From positions 14,325-78,324 of the forward strand of contig CAYNJT010000009.1 of NCBI GenBank assembly GCA_964397625.1: DNA of 64,000 bases, given 5' to 3'. Position 1 is the first letter of the stretch. Each line of letters starts with the position of its first letter. Below, in pieces: positions 58,897 through 64,000 of this stretch. The stretch comes from Leptolinea sp964397625 (GTDB taxonomy: Bacteria; Chloroflexota; Anaerolineae; Anaerolineales; Anaerolineaceae). The translations under genes and the position numbers were made by a program. Under the pieces are notes generated by a model. That model had not been told where the DNA came from, searched no databases, and saw only the letters and a program-made list of their open reading frames with translations.

Positions 58897-60501
58897 ATGT
58901 TGAATAATCTAATGGGATCGAATAGCCTTTCGTTGAAAGAAGATTACTGGCGGAATTTTTCGTTTTCAAACCAGGATCTCGAATTTTTATACAATTACCT
59001 CCTCGAAATTGAACTTCCACAGACTGCCGAAGAATTAACAAAAGCTCTGATCTCAAACCGGATCAAGAAAGAGATTCTGGCTCTGCAGAATCAAAAACCA
59101 TTAGATGGAATTCGATACCAGCCTGGCGAAAAGTTTAAAGTTTCAGATAATCTGGTTTTCCCGCAACTGGGTGGAAAAAGAGGTAAAGTAACAGAAATCC
59201 GGGCATCCAATAATCCCAATCTCCCATCATTTGATGTATTGACTGTTGAATTCGATGATCATTCCAATCGACTATTTGCCGCAGGGTATGCAGACCATAT
59301 TCTTAATCAACCTCTAAAGGTTGATGAAAATGATCCTGCGTTTCAACCGGATGAAGTTTTTGCGTTATACGGTGAAACCATAACCCAGGTGGTGAGTGAA
59401 AACCTTGAGGCTGTCTCAGATCTGGTTCGTATTGCAGGTCGCTGGTTCCCTCGTGCGCTTCTGGTTGACATCAGTATTGGGCATTTGAATCTTGTTGAAG
59501 CGGTTCTGGATATGAATGGCGGAGGGCCTTTGCCCACTCGTTCATTAATGGAACAAATTGAACTTCCAACAGATGTAAACTCCAAACTTACTGAATTTTC
59601 ATTAAACCTCGCTCTTGAAGAAGATGAACGCTTTGATGAAGTTGGACCCGCGGGAGAGACAATCTGGTTTCTGCACCGGCTTGAACCTGAAGGAGTTCGT
59701 GAACCACCTGTTACACTGCGTTATTCCGGGAACAATTCCAACGTTGAAATAATAGATGACGAATTATCCAATCAGTTGCTCAAGAGTGTAATTGATGAGT
59801 TGGAACCAGAGTCTGGTAAAGTTGATAAACCGGATCAGGTAACCATAAGTCTGATATACCCACATTGGCGGGCTGGGACTCTTCCTATTACCAAAGCAAT
59901 ACGAAAATTATTCCCTGCGGCGTATGAAGCTCCACGCGTCCAGTTCAAATTTATTGATGCCGATACCAATGATGTTATTTCCGGTTGGGTTGTACGCACC
60001 AACAAATATGTTTTTGGATTACGTGAGTGGTACGTGACATCCGGTCTTATACCAGGAAATTGTGTGACTATTTCCAAAGGAGATAAAGCCGGTGAGGTAT
60101 TGATTTCCGCCGGAAAAAGAAAACCTTCACGTGAATGGGTACGCACAGCATTAATTGGTGCCGATGGGGGTATTGTCTTTGCCATGCTAAAGCAATTAAT
60201 CAGCGGATCAATAGATGAACGTATGGCTGTCGTTATTCCAGATGTGGAAGCTCTTGACACATTATGGGAAAACGGCAATTATTCCAGACAACCCATTGAA
60301 TCCATTTTAAAGAGAATAATGAAAGAGCAGGCAAAACTTAATCCTCAGGGACACGTTCATTGTCAGGAACTATATTCCGCAGTCAATCTTATCCGTCGGT
60401 GTCCTCCCAGTCTTATATTATCCATTCTGCAAAACAGAACCTGGTCAAATCATATGGGTGATCTTTACTTCCGCTTGACCGAAAATGAAGAAGAGGTCTG
60501 A
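58897..60501 (+). CDS. Uncharacterised 534-aa protein with SH3-like segment
   Basis: No family recognised. Residues about 60-135 have a KOW/SH3-like strand pattern (GEKFKVSDNLVFPQLGGKRGKV, shown as FKVSDNLVFPQLGGKRG; LTVEFDDHSNRLFAAGYADH). The rest mixes helices and strands, with no membrane segment or signal peptide. ATG at 58897 directly touches GGGAG, so the true start may be TTG 58900 or ATG 58912. Followed 1 bp later by another unknown gene; the two are likely an operon. Confidence 0.7.
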   Translation: MLNNLMGSNSLSLKEDYWRNFSFSNQDLEFLYNYLLEIELPQTAEELTKALISNRIKKEILALQNQKPLDGIRYQPGEKFKVSDNLVFPQLGGKRGKVTEIRASNNPNLPSFDVLTVEFDDHSNRLFAAGYADHILNQPLKVDENDPAFQPDEVFALYGETITQVVSENLEAVSDLVRIAGRWFPRALLVDISIGHLNLVEAVLDMNGGGPLPTRSLMEQIELPTDVNSKLTEFSLNLALEEDERFDEVGPAGETIWFLHRLEPEGVREPPVTLRYSGNNSNVEIIDDELSNQLLKSVIDELEPESGKVDKPDQVTISLIYPHWRAGTLPITKAIRKLFPAAYEAPRVQFKFIDADTNDVISGWVVRTNKYVFGLREWYVTSGLIPGNCVTISKGDKAGEVLISAGKRKPSREWVRTALIGADGGIVFAMLKQLISGSIDERMAVVIPDVEALDTLWENGNYSRQPIESILKRIMKEQAKLNPQGHVHCQELYSAVNLIRRCPPSLILSILQNRTWSNHMGDLYFRLTENEEEV

Positions 60502-60502
60502 C

Positions 60503-60934
60503 ATGGTTGAAACAAAGAAATTTAGTCTGGTTAAACCGTCAGTTGATACCCCTTTTCATATCGACTTTGAATGGTGGAAAACACATGACAGCAATTGGCG
60601 TATTTACTTACACAGCTGTTTATGTCCAGAACACCAGGCGGCTTTTGAAAATATTGAAGAAAGCACGTCTATAGACTGGGTGGATCCTGTAACTGCTGAG
60701 GTCCAGGTAGTTGATGGCTTGCAGGATACATTAATGTCACACTGTGCCAAACAAGAAGGTTTTTTAACAAACCACACTACTCTGGTGGATGCGGTTTTTC
60801 GTGCTTTAATCTCCCGGGGAAATTCCCCTATGACACCAGCGGAATTGTCAGAACAAATTGGGAAACCATCTGAGACAATACTTCGAACCATCGGCGGAGT
60901 TCAAGTCTATAAAGGATTACGGCCAATAGGTTAA
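60503..60934 (+). CDS. Uncharacterised 143-aa protein with C-terminal HTH-like part
   Basis: ATG at 60503 has AAGAGG 6 nt upstream; the frame start at 60485 is inside the previous gene. Contains HSCLCPEHQAAF and, near the C-terminus, SPMTPAELSEQIGKPSETILRTI, which reads like a winged-helix recognition segment. Ends 8 bp before a strong terminator, so it closes the operon. No function assigned. Confidence 0.65.
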   Translation: MVETKKFSLVKPSVDTPFHIDFEWWKTHDSNWRIYLHSCLCPEHQAAFENIEESTSIDWVDPVTAEVQVVDGLQDTLMSHCAKQEGFLTNHTTLVDAVFRALISRGNSPMTPAELSEQIGKPSETILRTIGGVQVYKGLRPIG

Positions 60935-60942
60935 TTACGACC

Positions 60943-60978
60943 AAAAGACAATCGTCAATTTGATGGTTGTCTTTTTTT
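60943..60978 (+). terminator. Rho-independent terminator
   Basis: 14-bp stem AAAAGACAATCGTC / GATGGTTGTCTTTT (two G-T pairs), 5-nt loop AATTT, then a T-run. Directly after the two-gene unknown operon. The clearest terminator in the window. Confidence 0.9.
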
Positions 60979-61011
60979 ACCTATTCACATTTGTTTTCCT
61001 GTGAGGAAATA

Positions 61012-61230
61012 ATGACAGAATGGGAATATCTCGAATTCGAAACTGAATATTACCAGGTCGAAAGAATTAACGGAAAAACTCAATCGGATAAAAAATTTGT
61101 TTGGACATATTTACAACAAATTGGACATGGAGGTTGGGAAATCATATCAATGGCTTATGATACTGAGCATCATCGCCGTATCTATCTGGCAAAACGGAAA
61201 ATGCCTACGAATACAGAAGACTTTGCTTGA
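61012..61230 (+). CDS. Small DUF4177-like protein
   Basis: 72 aa from ATG at 61012 (GAGGA upstream); the earlier frame start lies in the terminator. WEYLEFETEYYQVER and LQQIGHGGWEIISMAY resemble the DUF4177 strand-helix pattern (WEY...G..GWELV). Function unknown. Convergent with the next gene, 15 bp between stops. Confidence 0.65.
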   Translation: MTEWEYLEFETEYYQVERINGKTQSDKKFVWTYLQQIGHGGWEIISMAYDTEHHRRIYLAKRKMPTNTEDFA

Positions 61231-61245
61231 ATGCCCGCTGTGGTA

Positions 61246-61785
61246 TCAGCCAGATAATAAGCTGGCTAAAAATGATTTTTGTTTATTTGAAGTCCTTTTA
61301 TAACCCTGATCATTTTTATTCATTTCATGGAATAGTTTCAATTCAGGTTTTTTGTCTGAATAATCAATAAATCCCCAGGGTTTTCCTGGTTTATCAGGAA
61401 TCCGGTTAAAAATCGTTAGCGCGATGTGGTTCACCTTTCCGGTTGGTAGAAATGCGCCTTGAGGAAGTCGGACTTCATACTCTTCCCCTTCAAAGGTCTC
61501 CAACAAATACCTGTCTGTAAATTTCTCTTTACTTATGACCTGTTTAAAATCTTTGATTTGACCGAATAATCCTGAATACTGTGTTTTGCACTCTGGACAA
61601 ATCACAGGATTAAACGTATAGAACCAGCCATCAATATCAAAATTGTGATCGCAATATTCACAACGGAAGAATAATGTGTATGAATGTGAATAAAATGTCT
61701 TCCAGAGATCAACATTCTCTACATCTACATTTTGAAACTGTTGATGTTGAACCTCATTCTCTGTTTCTTCCGCCCAATTATTCAT
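61246..61785 (-). CDS. Uncharacterised zinc-ribbon-containing protein
   Basis: 179 aa. One zinc-ribbon: FRCEYCDHNF and ICPECKTQY give four cysteines. The rest is a beta-rich region (EGEEYEVRLPQGAFLPTG) without a known family. No signal peptide or membrane helix. Ends tail-to-tail with the DUF4177-like gene. Confidence 0.65.
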   Translation of the reverse strand: MNNWAEETENEVQHQQFQNVDVENVDLWKTFYSHSYTLFFRCEYCDHNFDIDGWFYTFNPVICPECKTQYSGLFGQIKDFKQVISKEKFTDRYLLETFEGEEYEVRLPQGAFLPTGKVNHIALTIFNRIPDKPGKPWGFIDYSDKKPELKLFHEMNKNDQGYKRTSNKQKSFLASLLSG

Positions 61786-62078
61786 ATGTGGTTTCCTATA
61801 CTGGAAAAAAATGTGTTTTCTCTTGGTTAATTATCGATTATTTTGGATAAAATTTGATATACAAAACTGAAAGGTTATATTTTCGTAACTCACTTATTGG
61901 ATCACAATTTTTTTAAAATATACAAATTCTACGAATTACTTCATCCATCGATTTGCCGGAATACGTTATAATTGCAACAATGTAGAACGGCTTATTTAAA
62001 ACATTAGTACTTGTACATATTGATCCACCGGAATTTGGTGGACATGAGAGTCCGTTTATGTTCTTTTACTACTATAAT
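61786..62078. other. AT-rich intergenic region upstream of tRNA-Arg
   Basis: No ORF recognised. TATAAT at 61967-61972 is a possible tRNA promoter -10 with a leader near 100 nt. A hairpin TCCACC-GGAATTT-GGTGGA occupies 62024-62042 with no T-run; its role is unknown. Confidence 0.45.
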
Positions 62079-62154
62079 GCCCTCGTAGCTCAATGGACAG
62101 AGCACCAGACTTCGAATCTGTTGGTTCCGAGTTCGAATCTCGGCGAGGGCGCCA
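62079..62154 (+). tRNA. tRNA-Arg(TCG)
   Basis: 76 nt with encoded CCA. Acceptor GCCCTCG/CGAGGGC is perfect, D-arm GCTC/GAGC, T-arm CCGAG/CTCGG with TTCGAAT loop, discriminator G. The anticodon loop CTTCGAA gives anticodon TCG, reading CGA and probably other CGN codons. One C-T mismatch at the outer anticodon pair (27-43). It is followed by integrase debris, so it is a likely old integration site. Confidence 0.93.
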
Positions 62155-62235
62155 AAGTTTGTGTTTGGGGGTTACACACCGTGTATAATCGTGGAATTGT
62201 CGCGAAAGTCTGTCCGACCAATAAATTCTTTTTCG

Positions 62236-62466
62236 ATGAATCAACATTTAATTGAAATCGTCTTAGAAGATTTTCTGTCTTACCGGATGGCCCGATATTC
62301 GCCAAGAACGGTAACAGATCATTATGCCCGCACCCTGCTGGCGTTTTGAATGTGGAGCGAAAATAACGGGATTAAATTTGTTGTAAACAAAGATGAACAT
62401 ATTGCCCCTCTTGAAAGAGTATACTCCCAAGGATGTGTTTATTTTAAAGTGTTGCGACTTTGCTAA
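62236..62466 (+). pseudogene. N-terminal remnant of a tyrosine integrase next to tRNA-Arg
   Basis: From ATG 62236 the frame reads LEDFLSYRMARYSPRTVTDH and ...LLAF, the core-binding start of phage-type integrases, then TGA at 62347-62349, then MWSENNGIKF in the same frame, which fits the same domain, before degenerating to TAA at 62466. The catalytic domain is absent. An integrase remnant just 3' of a tRNA gene is the classical layout of a decayed integrative element. Confidence 0.72.
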
Positions 62467-62534
62467 AATCTATTATTTCAGTATTGGATTTATGTTCTAT
62501 ACGCAAAATATGTAGAAAGGGGAATGATGTGGCT

Positions 62535-63128
62535 ATGAAAAAAATAATTCCACTTGTAATTCTATTATCAGCGTGCGCGCCTGCCCAGACTTTGCCGACA
62601 ATCGTTTCAACAGATACGCCTACTCTAACAGCAACAGCCACAACGACAGTTACGAAAGAACCGCCAGACATTGAAGCCACAGTCCAGAGCGCAATCATCC
62701 AGACGCAGAGCGCGTACACACCCACACCGGAACATACCGCTACTCCGTTACCTACGATAGAAAACACTAGCCTGAGGATCAAAGCAATGCCCCGCACAGA
62801 GAGCAAGGTATATATGGCTGAAAGCGAAGCAGATGCCGAATGGGTGAAAGCTGCTGAGTTTCAAGCTAGAAATTTGGCTATCTCATACCCGTATCACTGG
62901 GATTTTTATCTTCTGGATAAACAAACGGAATGGGAAGCGGTTTATGAATATTACAGAACGAAAACCGAAAAACGCGGGTACGCGCCGAAACGTAATAGTT
63001 ACAATGCGTATATAGGTATGGGGTTAGCATCGTATAAGAAAGGCGACGCGTATATTTATGTTCAATTCTGGAAAGACTACGATGGACGACCGGCTGTTAT
63101 GGTATTTTATAAGAACGTGATTAGTTAA
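62535..63128 (+). CDS. Lipoprotein of unknown function with TPTP-type spacer
   Basis: 197 aa from ATG 62535; GTG 62529 is better spaced to AAGGGG and would add two residues. Signal peptide with lipobox LLSAC predicts surface anchoring. A Thr/Pro-rich spacer (TDTPTLTATATTT, TPTPEHTATPLPT) lifts a folded C-terminal part (AEWVKAAEFQARNLAISYPYH, VYVQFWKDYDGRP-like stretch) of no known family. Lies inside the region bounded by the tRNA and its decayed copy, so it may be cargo. Confidence 0.75.
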   Translation: MKKIIPLVILLSACAPAQTLPTIVSTDTPTLTATATTTVTKEPPDIEATVQSAIIQTQSAYTPTPEHTATPLPTIENTSLRIKAMPRTESKVYMAESEADAEWVKAAEFQARNLAISYPYHWDFYLLDKQTEWEAVYEYYRTKTEKRGYAPKRNSYNAYIGMGLASYKKGDAYIYVQFWKDYDGRPAVMVFYKNVIS

Positions 63129-63213
63129 TGCAACAGACTCTAAAAGAGAAACTTATGCGAAACCAACATATAGAGTATTGCGTATGAAAAAACGTCCATA
63201 TACAATGTTTCAT

Positions 63214-63289
63214 GCCCTCGTAGTTCAATGGACAGAGAACCAGCCTTCTAACCTATTGGTTGTGGGTTCGAATCTCAACAAGAGTGCCC
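63214..63289 (+). pseudogene. Decayed tRNA-Arg-like copy (TCT anticodon)
   Basis: 76 nt that align without gaps to tRNA-Arg(TCG) at 62079; by hand I count 15 differences, many of them C/T or G/A changes. The anticodon loop reads CTTCTAA (TCT). Only two of five anticodon-stem pairs hold, the D-stem and acceptor stem have breaks, and the last bases are CCC rather than CCA. A functional tRNA is unlikely. Confidence 0.7.
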
Positions 63290-63315
63290 CCATATTTCAA
63301 TAAGTAGTGGTTTAA

Positions 63316-64000
63316 ATGCAACCCATTAGCGCTCATCGAAAAGAAACCCTGGTATTTTTAGGTGGAGGCTTATTATTTCTCCTGCTTTTCTTTGGTGGAA
63401 TAATTTCTTTAAGAACGGGAATAATTTCCATATCACATTCATCTCAAACCGCCACAAAAAATGTGGACCAGATCATTGGTGAAATGCATGGAACGATAAC
63501 AGCCCAGGCCGCGGCTACAGCTCATACTCTACTAATGATGACTGCCACTTCATTGGAATTGACAACTCAAGCTCCTACCCCCACTTATACACCCACACCG
63601 ACCCAGGAACCAGCTATGAACACCACCAGGATTTCGTCTGTGGATGGTATGAGACAGGTTTATATTCCTTCAGGGTCATTTATTATGGGTTCTAATGGTG
63701 CACAGGCTAATGTTGAACCCCAGGAGAAACCACAGCATAGTGTTGACCTCGCGGGTTTCTGGATGGATCAAACGGAAGTAACCCGGGGAATGTACAAAAG
63801 GTGTATTAAATCAAAAAATTGTCCGGATATTTCCAGCGAGTTAATGAAAATATCTGGATTCGATGATGAAAAGAATGATGGACATCCAATTGTATTAATT
63901 ACCTGGGAACAGGCAAGAGTTTACTGCGAGAGAGTTGGTCGTCGCCTTCCAACTGAGGCTGAATGGGAAAAAGCCGCCCGAGGAACCGATGGACGGACAT
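63316..64000 (+). CDS. Membrane-anchored formylglycine-generating-enzyme-like (SUMF1) protein, cut by window end
   Basis: About 228 codons present, open at the right edge. N-terminal membrane helix (about 11-38), a Thr/Pro spacer (TPTYTPTPTQEP), then the FGE-sulfatase domain: YIPSGSFIMGS, GFWMDQTEVTRGMYKRC, HPIVLITWEQARVYCERVG and RLPTEAEWEKAARG. Members either oxidise sulfatase cysteines or act as ligand-binding domains; the catalytic cysteines would lie beyond the window. Same spacer type as the lipoprotein upstream. Confidence 0.88.
   Translation, partial: MQPISAHRKETLVFLGGGLLFLLLFFGGIISLRTGIISISHSSQTATKNVDQIIGEMHGTITAQAAATAHTLLMMTATSLELTTQAPTPTYTPTPTQEPAMNTTRISSVDGMRQVYIPSGSFIMGSNGAQANVEPQEKPQHSVDLAGFWMDQTEVTRGMYKRCIKSKNCPDISSELMKISGFDDEKNDGHPIVLITWEQARVYCERVGRRLPTEAEWEKAARGTDGRT

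Noticed and set aside
62073..62078. TATAAT just before tRNA-Arg as its -10
   Set aside because: It abuts the mature 5' end at 62079, leaving no room for a start site and leader.
63214..63289. Functional tRNA-Arg(TCT)
   Set aside because: Anticodon stem has only two good pairs, D and acceptor stems are broken, and the 3' end is CCC. Listed as a decayed copy instead.
1..64000. CRISPR array, complete insertion sequence or long repeats
   Set aside because: No regularly spaced direct repeats and no intact transposase were seen on either strand; the only mobile-element trace is the integrase stub at 62236-62466.

Overview
The window looks like a chromosomal segment of a Chloroflexi bacterium, most likely class Anaerolineae (inference). 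The grounds are: coenzyme F420 genes together with bacterial housekeeping genes, lipoproteins with Thr/Pro-rich 'TPTPT' spacers, MrfAB-type helicase/exonuclease genes, moderate GC with AGGAG-type ribosome sites, and no sign of plasmid or phage backbone. No tools were used: family calls come from reading motifs in the translated sequence, and no homology search was run.

Layout. (1) 1-5,090, minus strand: fmdB-like - argF - rocD - acyl-CoA transferase - pyk (cut by the window edge), behind a near-consensus promoter; an ornithine/arginine and central-carbon operon. (2) 5,160-14,202, plus strand: a PhnD/PhnC/PhnE uptake system whose permease is more than twice the usual size, a YhhQ-type queuosine-precursor transporter, a methyltransferase, and a VWA - PP2C - protein kinase triad of the TerY-P type. 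A minus-strand tyrosine recombinase follows. (3) 15,718-28,864, mostly plus: MBL hydrolase, LarA-like racemase, esterase, Asp23, NusB, a large lipoprotein, ATP-PEP carboxykinase interrupted by one amber codon, a prepilin peptidase (minus), then MrfA helicase carrying an embedded HNH domain, MrfB exonuclease, a methyltransferase and a small DUF2007-like protein.

(4) 28,840-48,529, minus: an almost unbroken 18-gene run that reads as one functional island. It holds two molybdenum hydroxylases built from differently fused subunits, the accessory genes of selenium-dependent molybdenum hydroxylases (YqeB, YqeC fused to MocA, a second MocA, XdhC, the SsnA amidohydrolase), a CBS-regulated family II pyrophosphatase, and coenzyme F420 genes (cofC, cofD, cofE, an F420:NADP oxidoreductase, an F420-type luciferase-like oxidoreductase). 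The simplest reading is oxidative purine or N-heterocycle breakdown, with the cofactor makers and a PPi-removing enzyme grouped together.

(5) 48,687-61,785: M20 peptidase, DUF1385 protein, ComEA-like protein, YqeY, 7TM-HD phosphohydrolase, YbeY, DgkA, a TIM-barrel Nfo-like protein, two response regulators, DUF192 protein, LysM/M23 peptidase, and several uncharacterised genes. (6) 62,079-64,000: tRNA-Arg(TCG), the N-terminal remnant of an integrase, a lipoprotein, a decayed tRNA-Arg-like copy, and the start of a formylglycine-generating-enzyme-like protein cut by the window end.

The points most worth following are the F420/selenium-molybdenum island, the PhnE-like permease with extra membrane helices inserted in its core, the HNH domain inside MrfA, the amber codon in pckA, and the decayed integration site at tRNA-Arg.
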